Source: Hericium rajendrae
Taxonomy: Eukaryota; Basidiomycota; Agaricomycetes; Russulales; Hericiaceae
NCBI GenBank assembly: GCA_033439255.1
Contig: CM065881.1
Location: forward strand, 1,426,001 to 1,490,000
Length of the DNA stretch: 64,000 nt
Direction of reading: 5' to 3'
Below, piece after piece: positions 24,077-35,888 of this stretch. Both the position numbers and the translations under genes were made by a program. Under the pieces are notes generated by a model, which ran no database searches, was not told the DNA's origin, and saw only the letters and a list, made by a program, of their open reading frames with translations. Within the stretch, counting starts at the first letter, position 1. Each line of letters begins with the position of its first letter.

Positions 24077-25013
24077 TCAATCAGTCTTTGTCTGGGTGTG
24101 GCCGGGCCCTGCGTGGCGGCGCCGGAGACCATCAGGCTGTGATTGGTCGTCGTCGTCTGTCATCGTGTGGGAGGCGATAGAGACCGCCTCGGATATAGAG
24201 TCGGGGGAATTAGAATTAGCGCCGTCATTGCGCTTTTTGCGCCCCAATGCGACGCTCGGGCGGCCATTGCTACGCATGGCGGGCTTGGAGCTGCGGGATT
24301 CCCAGATCATGTACAGGACAATTTCTGAGACAGCGACAATGGTTGCAGCCAGAAATGAGAACAGCACTTTCTAACAATGGGAACGTGTATCAGTGAAGTT
24401 GTCAGACAGGAGGGGGACGCTCCATGAGAGGAAATGCCCTCACCCACTCGTCCCTCCAACCGGTTCTCTGCGCAACAACCCAGGTCGCCGCGCCGGCACC
24501 GCCGACACTTAGCAGCGCGTTGAGGACCGCGATGATAGCACGTTTGTCGTTCACCTCGCGTTTCGCCTCTAGAGCGGGGTTGAGTGATTTCCCCTTCATA
24601 TCAGGGAATTTGCGGTTGGGGGAGGTGCGCGTTCCAGCTAGTAGCACCACCATGCTGTAAGCTTGAGAGTCGAGGAACGGGCTGTGGGTGGACAAAGCCT
24701 GCGCCCCAGCAGCAGTGCGAGACCATTTGGAGATTGAGAGGAGCAATGTGTATGGCACAGTTGGCGTGGGCGCGGGCGTCTTTGGCGATGTTGGCATTAA
24801 TGACGAAGATGACGGCGAGGACGATAGTGATGGTGATGCAGGTTGCTGCGCTGATGGTGGTAAAGGAGTAGCATCTGCCGTGTCGAAGCGGAGATGGTGA
24901 GAAAGGGAATCAGAGAGATCAACCGGGAGCAAAGGCGGCAGCGGGCGAAGTACATCGAGAAGATGAGCCTCGAGAGAGACGCTGAGATCGTCAAAGGTGT
25001 CAGTTGCGCCCAT
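24077..25013 (-). CDS. VMA12: V-ATPase assembly factor Vma12/TMEM199-like
   Basis: ER membrane chaperone needed to assemble the V0 sector of the vacuolar H+-ATPase. Two exons (25013-24444, 24370-24077), 287 residues. The cytosolic N-terminal half contains VPYTLLLSISKWSRTAAG, then the family segment KREVNDKRAIIAVLNALLSV that enters the first membrane span. GWRDEW is joined across the intron to KVLFSFLAATIVAVSEIVLY, the second span. A charged, Ser/Asp-rich C-terminus follows. A two-span hairpin after a conserved KR-x2-(I/V) entry is the Vma12 arrangement. A Ser/Thr/Pro-rich insertion at about residues 60-85 is probably lineage-specific. Confidence 0.85.
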
Positions 25014-25418
25014 GGTGTCGGTCAGGACGTCGCGGCTGGCGGTGTCGGGTAGAGGCTACGCGGTCGCGACCGCGCATGCGCGTGTGGATCTGTGGATCTA
25101 AGCAAGTTGAACGACGCGGCGCTCGAAATTGGGGCTTCGTCGTCGCGTCCGACAGCGTCAAGCGTTCTCACGTAACGTTCACGCCCCTTTGTCCCCTCCG
25201 AATTTTGCGCAAAAAGTAGAAAAGGTACACCTTGGGGTGTTCCACGGCGTCTCGCACCATCAAATTATACAAGGCTGTATCCTGCCGTACCTCCCTGTCC
25301 ATTTGCGTCTTTTGGCCTTGGTGGAGTTGGATCAGCTGCTTTCTGTACCTCAGCCATCTGCCGTTAGCTCGGCTTCCATTCCCAGATAGAATCAAGCGGC
25401 TGCTATCCACCTTCCCCG
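25014..25418. promoter_or_regulatory. divergent promoter region, VMA12 / ataxin-10
   Basis: 405 bp between divergent starts with no supported gene. Confidence 0.45.
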
Positions 25419-28136
25419 ATGTCTTTCTCGTACGACATCAGGAACCAACGACTTTACGATGCTCTAAATTCCTTCGGGGATGATGCACATCGGACATCCG
25501 GCGGACTCGCACGCCTGGCTGAGCTTCTGAGCAGCACATCCACAGAGCTCGCTTCGGACAAGCTGTCTCGGTAAGTTCCTTTCCATGGCTCCGCACTACC
25601 GACTGAATTGCTCAGGGTCGTAGGATTCGCATGGGCGCGATGAGCCCTTCCATCTGGCCACCCCTTGATCGTGTCTGGTCGGCTGCCATCCGGCTCGTCC
25701 AGGCATTGGAGGAAGACGAAGGGACACAGGGTGGCACTCCTGCGGATGCCGTACAATCCCTAATAGTAAATATAGCCAAGGCTACCCGAAACCTGGTCGC
25801 GGACGTCCCAGATAACCAAAGACATGCATTGTAAGCATGAGGTGTCCTGTCCGCTTCCCGATCTAAGGGAATGCGACGAAAAAAATGAGGTTCTCATGCT
25901 CATTTCCGTATAGTCGACTGGAGCCACATATTCGTCAACTCATTGTGCATTACACCGCCTGGAGTCGGCAAGATGAAGAAACATGTGAGCACTATCGTCT
26001 TTGCCTGCTCAGACGTTCTCTGGAAGGCTTCGATCGAGTGTTCACAACAATTTCACCAATTCTCAGCGTATCTCGGTACTAGGATGTTGACACAGACACT
26101 GTCAAACATCGTCACCGCTAACGATGATCTGCAGGATCAGCTGTGGCATCTGTACATGAATGAAGATTCTATCTTAGTGTGCGTGTCCTTTCATTTGATT
26201 CCTGTGCGGCCCTTGACAGTATCAACTCATCTAAACTAATGATCGCCTACTCAATTCAGACGGCTCATGGCCTCTCGAGATCCAAGGACTGTATTCAGCA
26301 CTCTGATCCTTATCTTGAATTGTGTGCGATTCAATGGGTCCCGACTGTATGTCACTGCCGCACTTCCCTACTATCACATCCCATTCGGGCCTTCTGACCA
26401 ACTCTCTTTTGGATTTCACATTACGCAGATTGACCCTGAGTTCCACCACTACGGGTGCCCGGATATGCATCGCGACACTGGACCGTCTAGAACAGTTCGT
26501 AGATTCCGCGGATACAAATGAGGAGGTCTCGCCGTTGAATGACGAAGCGAAGGTCTTTGAGATTGGGTGCGCTTCATTTGATCTGGGCAATTTGTGACCT
26601 TAATTAGCTGACCGATGAACTTTTTTGGGTCTCCGCGCGCGTCGCATTTGTGGAATCTGAATACAGATATTCGCTGTTCTCTAGCTTCTTCGAACGCGGA
26701 ATATTCGAAGAAATCTACAATAGGATGGCCATGTAAGCTACTTCCTTTGTTTTGATGTACTCGTCCCGATATGCATGTCCATTCTACACATACACACCTA
26801 CGGGCGTCCACATCCGCCCACGGCTTTCCTGCACCCACGTGCTCACAGTTTCCTTTTCTATCCCAGCCACGACGAAGCGATTACGCCTCCACAAACGACG
26901 GCTCTCAAGCTTCTCGATTCGTACTTGCATTCACATTCCGCCGGCGCTCTCGAAGGCGCAACACTCTCCGAGCTGAGCGGCCAACTCGCCTCGCTTTTTT
27001 TGGTCCTCTGCGGCCATGCGCAGCAGTCCATCCGGCGGGCAATTGGCTCGGCAGCTGGCGGGAGTGGAATAACGGAGGATCTCCGGAGCGATAGGTCCAC
27101 TGCAGCCGCTGAGCAGGGATCCGGCCATGACGTTGCGGCGTTGGACTTGCAGCTGCCGAGCATCTGTCGGGCCCTGGTGCTTGTCACGCACTGCCTCGTA
27201 TCAATTCTGCTCTCGTCGGAGGAGCGGAAAGACAAAAATGGACGGGAGGCGCACGGTGAAGCTGGTGCGGGTTCGCCCGTGCCTCCCACTCCGAAGGACG
27301 TGCTGCTTGGCATCCGGAGCTCCGAGAGCGAACATGCGGGTAGTGGAGGGGGTGTGATAGAGAGCTTGACAGGTAAGGGAATCAATTCCTCGGGCGCCTC
27401 TGGTCTTGAGCGCCGTGTGGGATTCACGCGGATTCATCGACAAGTGTCTAAAGGACGCAGCAGCTCCGCCCCGTCTATCTTCCGGAATTCCGTGACGATC
27501 TGGGAACTATTACTGATTGGCTTTGCCCTCATCTGTGCGCGCGCTCGCCTCCATTTAGAGACATTGCGACTTCTCGACATCTTCCTACCGCGCATTACCT
27601 TCGGCAAGGAGGTCCCGTCGCCGCTGGCGCCGTCGCCGTCTCCCACACCACAGGATGGAGTCGATACTTCAGGCTTCGCGTACCTGAAGCGCGACCTCGT
27701 GCGTTTGCTGGGGACATTAAGCCATGACAACCGTGCGACGCAGGAGCGCGTGCGGCTGTGCGGCGGCATTCCTGTCGTGCTGAACCTGTGCGTCATCGAT
27801 GAGCGTAACCCGTGTGCGTATCTTCACGCTGTGCCCTTCACCATGCTCCCCATTTCGGCATAATTATGCTGTTGTTGTCATTTCCGCCGCCGTTCATTCT
27901 GCCCCTGCGGCATTGCCGGGCTCGTCGGGAAGGACGAAATTTGGGGTTCCGCGTGCTTCATATGCAACTAATTACTGTTCCGCGTGCTTCATACGCAACT
28001 AATTACTGACGTCATGTACGCCATAGATCTGCGCGAACATGCTATTTTTGCCTTGAGGAACCTATTACACAACAACCCCGAGAACCAGGCAATAGTTGAC
28101 GCGATGAAACCGACGGACGCGTGGGACGCTACATGA
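25419..28136 (+). CDS. CTR86: ataxin-10 / Ctr86-like armadillo-type protein
   Basis: Ataxin-10 family; the molecular role in fungi is poorly known (yeast Ctr86 is essential). Nine exons: 25419-25570, 25624-25830, 25914-25984, 26013-26178, 26260-26346, 26429-26566, 26667-26732, 26867-27813 and 28027-28136; 647 residues. The diagnostic C-terminal ataxin-10 domain is clear: YLKRDLVRLLGTLSHDNRAT, ERVRLCGGIPVVLNLCVIDE, NPY joined to LREHAIFALRNLLHNNPENQ. Upstream are helical repeats (SLIVNIAKATRNLVADV, FSTLILILNCVRF, ICIATLDRLEQFVDSA). A disordered Gly/Ser insertion lies around residues 400-450. The last intron is unusually long (213 bp) and carries a tandem duplication (27947-28008). Confidence 0.88.
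27947..28008 (+). repeat. 31-bp tandem duplication inside ataxin-10 intron 8
   Basis: Two adjacent 31-bp copies, 27947-27977 and 27978-28008, beginning TTCCGCGTGCTTCATA and differing at one position (T versus C). They sit just before the 3' splice site of the last intron. Confidence 0.9.
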
Positions 28137-28364
28137 CAATTTGTAGGAGGCATTTCATACACAGCGTGTGGGATCTATGATTTTGAGATCTCTATGTAAA
28201 ATGTCAGGCGCCTGACGACAAGGCAGCCAAAGAGGATGGGCATCGAACAGTTCGGAGATAAGCTGATGAAATGTATTGTTGCTCAGATTAGACTAGTAGA
28301 ACGAGAAAGCATGAACATGAAGCATCAAGGTGCGCAGCGTGATACAGGAGGGGGTGAAATCATG

Positions 28365-30161
28365 TCAATCTTCTTCCTCCTCATCAAAATCGATCCTTCT
28401 CTTCCGCGCGCCTCCTGTCGTACGGCGCTGCCGGACCTCCTGCTCCTCCTCGCTCTCTACGTCCATCTCGGCCTCCGCTTCCCCATCCTGTTCTTCCTCC
28501 TCCGGCTCTTCGGCATCTTCGTCTTTGCCATCGGCGCGCCGCTGGCGCCTGCGCTCTTCCTCCTGCTGACTGATCTGCTTCTCCATCTTGTCCAACTCGT
28601 CCATCGGCTCCTCGCGCCCGTGCTTACGCTTGCGCGGCGAGCCATCCGACTCGTCGCCACCGCCGGCTTCCTCTTCCGAGTCGGCCACCACGAAATCATC
28701 GGTCTGATACTCGCCACGGCCGCGGGCCTCCAGCGCGGCTTCCTTCCGCCGCTTCGCGCTGCGGCCCGTGTCCTCCTCGTCGCCGCCCTCTTCCCACATG
28801 TCCTCGCCCTCCTCTTCGTCCTCGTCATCGCTCCACATGCCCTCCCCCGAGCGCCTCCGCGCGGCAGCAGCCCGCCGCCGCCGACGCGCAGTCGCCGCCC
28901 CGCGGTCGTCCTCGCCGCGGGGCCGCCGTGGCTTGCGCGCTGCCAGGCGCATGAGCTCCTGCTTCTCGCGCTCGGGGTCCATAGACGGGTCCGGCGCGAA
29001 CTTGAGGCGCGCGACCTTGGTATGCTTCTGCCCGACGGCGCGCACGAGCAGGCGATGCGTCTCGGACGCCATGTCCGTTGGGCGCAGTGTCATGTAGCCC
29101 GTCACGACCGCCTCGGCCTGCAGGATCTCGGCCCGCTTATGCTGCGCGACGAGATACGTGAGGCCGCGCGACTTGGCGCTCGGGCCCTGCGAGGCCGGCG
29201 GGGCCTGCGTTTGCGACTGAGATTGGCTCAGCGGCTGCGAGGCCGAGAGGCCGAAGGCATTGCGGTGCGTCGAGCCGGAATCGTCGATGAGTTGGCTGAC
29301 GTCGAAGTACTCTTTGCCGAGACGGAGGCTCAGGGAGCCGTCTGACCAGCGGACCATGCGGGCGTTCGACTGGCGCCGCTGACAACGCGGCAGGGGTAGC
29401 GTTTCAGCGCTGCTATGGGGACTTGGCAGTAAACCGAGGACAGGACTTACGTTGTTTCCAGCGTCGTCCTTCACCCATCGCCACCGGACAGTGTTTTCGA
29501 CGGTAAGTTTGATCCCCATGTCAAATTCATTGTTCCCTGGGTCTTCTACTTCCGGCCCGGTGTATGTATCTGGATGGAACGGCTTTGAATCGACTTTGAC
29601 AAAGTTGGGCATGCGAATAACCCAGTGCTAAGGAAGAAATGTCGATTAGAAATGCGCTCTAGCGGAGAGCCGGGGTTAGTTGCTAATACGCACCTGGCCA
29701 TCCTCGCTCTTGGGAACTGGGATGTTCGGGATCGCAACCGCAGCTTCTAATCGTTGTTCTATGACTTCATTTGGCTCTTCTTCTTCCTCATATTCCAACG
29801 CTTGTCTTTGCCGCCGGTCGGGCGATGAGAGACCGTCTGGTGGAGGAGATGCGGGCGTGGGAGATTTGGTCTCGGGAGCGCGGCGGGCGCTCTTCGTACT
29901 GAGGAACGCAAGGTCTTTAGGGTAAATGAACAAGTAGATGGAACAGATGACATACTGGTCGTGTTTGACGAAGTCTACATCCTCATTCTCACCGAAGAGG
30001 TCGTCTCCCATTTCCTCATCTTCCTGCGGGTGAATCCCGTCTGCATGTTGGTCATCATGGGCGTCTGTTTCGTGCTGGTTCATTTCGACGTCGTCGTTGA
30101 TGTAACCATCCTGCAAATTGGAGTGTATAGGCTCTGCGAGAGCCCCGGCGAGAGAGGACAT
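28365..30161 (-). CDS. LEO1: PAF1 complex subunit Leo1
   Basis: Nuclear elongation factor; the PAF1 complex couples RNA polymerase II to H2B ubiquitination and H3K4/K36 methylation. Exons 30161-29956, 29898-29694, 29627-29451 and 29378-28365; 533 residues. An acidic N-terminus (QEDEEMGDDLFGENEDVDFV) precedes the Leo1 core. HWVIRMPNFVKVDSKPFHPD, then VRWRWVKDDAGNN across intron 3 to RRQSNARMVRWSDGSLSLRL, and KRAEILQAEAVVTGYMTLRP. The C-terminus is highly charged, with alternating Glu/Asp and Arg/Lys runs ending RIDFDEEEED, as in other Leo1 proteins. The 369-codon plus-strand frame opposite exon 4 is an antisense shadow. Confidence 0.93.
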
Positions 30162-30933
30162 GGTATTCGACGCGAATGTAGAGGCAAGAGGTAGGAACGG
30201 GCTCAGCCACCGCCACACGTGCAGACATGTGGCGAACACGTGCGGACCCTGAAGAACGGCGCGAAGCTGATGGTACGTTCGAGGCACGGTGCGTACGCTC
30301 GCTGGGATTTATACCATGTTTGAACACACCGGTCATGACTGCTGCACGGCCTCTCGACGCTGTGAGTGATCATCAGTCCGTTTGTCGTTTGTCTTCACCT
30401 CTTTGTGACAATCATGGTCCATCGATCCCTATCGCACGCGCCTCCCATCACGAGCAGCGCGGGGAACATTCCACGTATCGCCTCCTCTCACGCAAGCGCT
30501 AGTGTGGTCACCAATCTCCCATTGATTTCGCGTCCGAGGTCAGTCCAAGTTGGGCCTCGCACCCCATAGCCTGGTCGGGCTGATCCTCCGGATGACCAGC
30601 TGCGCATGCCATTTGCTAGGCATTTTTGCTACTTGCCTGGCCTTCGGGCGCTCACAGCCCCATCAATTTCCTCCAAATCGGACAACCAGAATGAATCTCG
30701 GTAATTTGCTCTCACGCGTCGCGCGCCTCGAGGCCAGAGTCCCGGCATCCTTTGCGGACCGTGCATGGGCGACAGCACCTCGCGGCAGGCAGGCATTCTC
30801 CGTCCCTCATCTCTCTAGATCTTCCGAATCAAGTCCCGGGGGAACGACCCTCATTAGCAGGTCCAGCGCTATTTGCGTCTATTGACGCGCCTGGCACGTC
30901 CTCCTACTTATACCCCCACAGCATTCAGAGTGC
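30162..30933. promoter_or_regulatory. divergent intergenic region, LEO1 / family member D
   Basis: 772 bp between divergent starts. Short frames only; presumably holds both promoters and leaders. Confidence 0.45.
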
Positions 30934-32540
30934 ATGACCGCACCGCCCTCCATCCTGTACTCGCTCTCATATAAGGCCATGTCCTCTATGCAAGGGTAGG
31001 TCATCTCCCCCTGCTATTGCCCCCGCCACTCAACCTTACCTTGGCCATTCGCAGGAGATACCCCCGCGGCCTCGCTACCCCCTACGACCTTGAACGCATC
31101 TCGGCCGACGGAGTAATGTTTGAAGAGGACCAGAGCTACACACAAGGCTATCCAACAGAGCTCACAGGCTCCTCAAGCTCCCTACTGTTCCCGCCACAGC
31201 AAGAGGTAGGAGCTGTTTTGTATTCATAGACTATGGAGCGCGTGCTGATTCTCGCCTGCTATCAAGGTTGCTGCGGAATCTCAAGTTATGGACCAGGTGT
31301 GCTCCTTTGCCCGGTCTACGCTTCCGATATATGCTCACTACCCCTAGTCAACATGGCCCACAGGGTATCTCGACACGTTATGGGATAACGGTGCAGCGCC
31401 ACTGTCCGACACGGATTTTGGAGGCGTCTCACCAGTCGACACCTTCGGTATCGGCCCCTACTTCAACGACAACGCGTCGCCATCGGGGCTAATGATGTCC
31501 AACGAGCTCCCCAGAATCAATGTCAACACCAGCTCCCTCGGGCCTTACACCAGCGACATCTCCTCCGGATCGTCCATGATTCCTACGCCACTGACGCCGG
31601 GCTTCATCTCCCCTTCCCAGACAGGCTATCAGTCTTCGCCTAATCAGCAAAACCTTTCACCGCCGACACCATTCCACATGTTGAACAGGGATGGCTTCTT
31701 CGGCAACATCGCATCTGCACCAGTTTCCCCCGTCGTGGGCTTTTCGGGCCACAACACACCCTCTAGCGTAAGCCATTCATCGTTCTGCTCTGCTATGAGT
31801 CGCGCTGATCATGTTTTTGGCCGCTACAGGCTACGGGGAACCGCCAACGAGCAACTTCATACTCGGATATGATGCCATTCAGCGAAGTTCCGAGGGGCCC
31901 GCTGGTCCCTCAGCGGCGCTATAAGCCGCATACCACCAGCGACCGCCGCCGCTATGTCGACGAGGTGCAGCTGGAGGAACCCATCCTTTTCTACATGGCA
32001 AAGCCCTACGAGGAAGGCATCTCCATGAACGATGCTCTCCACAACCGTTTCTCGCGTCTCCGTGACCGCGATGAAGCTATGTTCAAGGAGCGCGGGCCCT
32101 CTATCTCTGTTCGCATCAACGTGAGTCACATCTCCACATCTCCCATATACCCTGTCGCCGTCGTCGATGCTTCCCATGATGCTGATACTTGCCTTGACAG
32201 TGGCCCGGCTACGCGCCCTGGTCCCGCCAGATCCCCACGCGAGACTTCCGCAACCCGCCGGGGCCCATCACCCGTGCCAAACTGGCCAAGAACGTCGCCA
32301 AATCCGTTCAGCGCTTCATTCAGGTACGGCGTGCCATAATGTCTTCTCTGTTCCGCGCTGATGACGGCTGTGCCCGCACAGGATCACCAGCACCGCCCCA
32401 TGGAAGAGGACGGGGACCCCCAGTGGCAGGTCGGCCGCAACCGCATCGACGTCTTTGACCTCGTCCTCGTCAGGCTCGACCATGTTTCCAAAGGCAGCTG
32501 GCAAGCCCAGCTACAGCTCCTCCATCCACGGCATGCATAA
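30934..32540 (+). CDS. uncharacterised fungal family, member D (longest-core member)
   Basis: Function unknown. Seven exons: 30934-30995, 31055-31205, 31267-31296 (30 nt), 31348-31767, 31830-32120, 32201-32323 and 32382-32540; 411 residues. The N-terminal two-thirds is Ser/Pro/Asn-rich and has no membrane span, unlike B and C. The conserved part starts at EEPILFYMAKPYEEGISMND (compare LPIFFVHENGGVGLSVAD in C). SVRIN joins to WPGYAPWSRQIPTRDF at residue 319, then GPITRAKLAKNVAKSVQRFI. The last exon reads PQWQVGRNRIDVFDLVLVRL, VSKGSWQAQLQL. Intron positions flanking the core exon are identical to those in A, B and C. The disordered N-terminus with a compact, basic C-terminal domain would fit a nuclear protein, but this is only inference. 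Confidence 0.75.
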
Positions 32541-35500
32541 GGACTTTGCCTCCTCGTATCTGTCCATCTTGTCCCTCGCTGTCATGAGATGTGCACAGCA
32601 GCGCACCATCTTGTCTTATCTCTTCTTCATCTCGTCATCGCACTGCCCTAGCACTAGCATCACTTTCTATTGACTATTCTTGCACATATTTTGATACCGT
32701 ACGAGTTTGATTTTCTTTGCCCCTGGTGGCCCCCTCTGTTTCCCACTGCCCTTCGACCTTCACCGCATCTGGATCTTGGTGTTCTCGAGCTGTAGCCCTG
32801 ATGAACTGTATTGCCCACGACAATGTAGATATGAAGTGCCGATGGAGGCTAATCCATACAATATACCCGCATCCTGACGCCACCTGCGCGCCCCCGAGAT
32901 GAAATGGGCGCCCTGCGGCCTAAGCGACTGGTTCGGCAACATTGAGTCCATGTAGATCCTTGTTCCCTCGTCCTTTCTACGACAACGGGGATCCTCGTCT
33001 TCGCACCCGACTGAACGAGATCTGCACACGCCACGGCTTGCGCTCTCCATCCTGAGGACAAGGCTAGTCGGCGGATGCTACTGTCCAGTTGCTGCTTTCA
33101 TCGACCGGCGCGCATACAAAGGCGGAGCTTGCTTGACAGGGCAATTATGCGCGTCTGCGTGCGGCGGCGTGCGAGCAACGGGGCGAGGCTCGGCTGTCGT
33201 GTGCAATTGCACGCGCGTGCGGAGCCTGGAGGCTAGAGGACATATACCCATGTATGAGCAGCGGGCGCCAGATCGCGCGCGCACACACGGCCGCAGACGT
33301 GTCCGTCTTCCCGTCGAACACGGTGCGCTTTCCAGAACGTGGACCACTACATCGCTACAAATGCACTGCCCCACGCAGGCGCCGGACGTCGTGTGCCTAC
33401 AATAGCCTGGTTACACGCAAAGTGCGCAGAATATTCCATGAGCGTAGACAGGCCCGGTGGTGAGCAGTCGACTTCACGCGGCTGGGGCGCCACGGCGCTT
33501 GTAGTAGCTATAGCAAGCCCACTACTTACATAGAACGTCACAAAAGGTCCGCAACGGAGACTATAGCCGCGTACGTGTGTAGAAACCGCTGAAAGCGCAT
33601 AAATGGCTCGGGTTCCGCCAGTACGGCATAAGCGAGCGACGCTACGTCCAAAGACGTCGCGCTGCGCGATGGTGCTGAAGCAGCCCGCGGGGCAGCGCGG
33701 GGTCGAAATAAACGGCCGGCTCGGCCCCGCTTATCTGCAGGACGCGGATCTATATTGCCTTATCGGAGGCTGTGCTACGACGACCGCCGCCGGCGGATCT
33801 CTCGATTTACGCGTGCGCATTCCCCGGTCTTTGTTTCGTCGCTGCTCGTCGTCCGAAAGCTCCACCTAAGAGCCCCGGAGCTCATGCTCTGAGCCAGGGT
33901 CGACGCTGGGCATGCGTCGCGCTGCTACGATACCCCCGTCTTCCCATGCTCGCTTTCTGCTATACGCTCGCCGACGCAGCCCAGCCAGCCGTTAGCGCCG
34001 CGGCAGCAAGCCGGCCGACATGCCACTCTTGTTCGACGTCTCGGGTCGCGCAAGCGTGACTCGACGTGCGTCGAAGGGGGACTCATGAGCAGTCCTAGTC
34101 ACCCATGCCGTACCTCGGAGCGATAGCAAAGCAGCCGGGCGCAAGCTCCATCCGGGCGAATTTGTATTTTGCAGCCCCTCGTTGGACGGACGACGCACCG
34201 TTCTGACCTCCGAGCGCCTTTGTCCATGACGTGCCTCGACGGCGAAGGCCATCCCTCGCACCGCCGGTTCTCTTCCATTGGGAGTGCGCGTCCCGCGGCT
34301 GTACGACGCTTGTCCGTGCTTGACCTCATCGATGCGCGCCGGCGGCTGCGCACCACGTCCACATCGGGAAAAAATAGGCAGACGTACCATCAGATCGGAT
34401 TGCACGCAGCACAGGCTGGCGGGCTTCCTGCACTCCGCGCCGACACATGACTGGAGGCTTTGATGATGCATAGCGTCGTCACTGCCCCGCCCAGCGCCTG
34501 CGCTTATCGCGAATTGAGGAGTGGAGGCCTTGTGCCTCGGGCTGACGGAGGTGCGGATCGTCTGGGTCTTCACATGTGCAGCACGATGGAGGGAAGGGGC
34601 CCAACGGCGTTTAGAGGCGGTGGGCACCCCCGTCCGGGACGCTGGGCGAATCTGGCGATGGGCCTCGTGTTTATGACACCAAACGCGTGTTCTTGGAGCT
34701 GCTTCATCGGAAGGGTCCCTGACGGACTGGATCTCGCGCAGTCGGTGGATATCGCGAATCTTGTGCGAGATGAATGCCTGACCGGACTTAGTCATGTCCT
34801 AGGCATCGGGGCCATGCGTTTATCACGGTTACCGGCGTGCCCTCGTCGACTCAATTACACATTCATATCCGCACCGGAGGAACGTCAAACTCTCCGATAA
34901 ACATATTATTGCGACCATCGGAAAGGCAGATTCCTTCTACTGTCCATGCGGTTTTGCGTTTGATGCGCCTGTTAGACAAGGTGGCCCGTGTAGTCAGGCC
35001 TACTGCGCAGAACGACTGCAAGAGCTCCAAACTGCGGTCGGAGACGTACGGCACCAATCCTGAAGCCCGATGCAAGGCACCGTCGACTTCCAGACATCTA
35101 TTCCATCATATGTGGCATGGCAAACTTTCTTCGCTGTAGAACGTGGCCCACGGTGCGCTTTGCCCGCCGTCCTGGAAGGCCTTGACAGCGAACTAAGACA
35201 GGTAGTACCAAGGTATCGACACGGTCATGCGCACCAATAAGTCTGCCATGATATACAAACCGGCTTACAACAGAGTTCCCTTTCGCCGCTCGCGAATTTG
35301 CCTCGTCGTGTGCGGCGTGGGGAAAGTTTCCTAAAATGGATGTACCGAAGTAGGTGCATATGGGCGCTCGCTTCTCCAAGTTCGTAGGCTGCGCTTGCGT
35401 TGCTCTGTTTTCCTTGTTTTCCTTCCATTGACCCTTTCTAATTCACCAAGTACAGGAGTTACCGGTCTTTTGTTGGTCTGCGTGGTCTATAGTGCGTCCA

Positions 35501-35888
35501 TCTGGTGATATGCGCGTTCGAGGTCCTCGCGCTGTCCAAAAGCCGGCGAAGGGCGCCAATCTCTGCGCATTGCTATTGGTCACTCTCAAGTCGTCCATAG
35601 AAGTCTTCGAAACGAGATGGCAAGGACATGGCCTGACCGACGTTTGTGCACACCTGACTTCTGTGTGCCGACCATCCGCGGCTCTTCTACATGTTGTTCT
35701 AGGCCCCCTAGTCTGGGCTACGTATACACCACTCGCTCGGGACCATGTGGGGCGGATTGCCGGCCACCATCGCTGCGTAATGCCGAATTCATTCTATGTT
35801 GGCGTGGGCTAGGCTGCAAGGCGCTCAGCTGTCTGATTAACTTGGTTTTGCTAAACATCTTGGTCTTGCTAAACATCCAATCTTGTGC
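32541..35888. other. gene-poor stretch, left part
   Basis: About 3.3 kb with no supported gene. Many short overlapping frames on both strands; the longest (33992-34795, minus, 267 codons) is Arg/Ser/Pro-rich without a family signature. Decayed coding or repeat DNA is possible, but I found no terminal repeats. Confidence 0.4.

Noticed and set aside
28236-29345. 369-codon plus-strand frame opposite LEO1
   Set aside because: Antisense of the Glu/Lys/Arg-rich Leo1 C-terminus; leucine-rich only because it reads the complement of acidic codons.
33992-34795. 267-codon minus-strand frame in the gene-poor stretch
   Set aside because: Arg/Ser/Pro-rich with no domain, no splice partner and a GC-rich background that reduces stop codons; not enough to call a gene.
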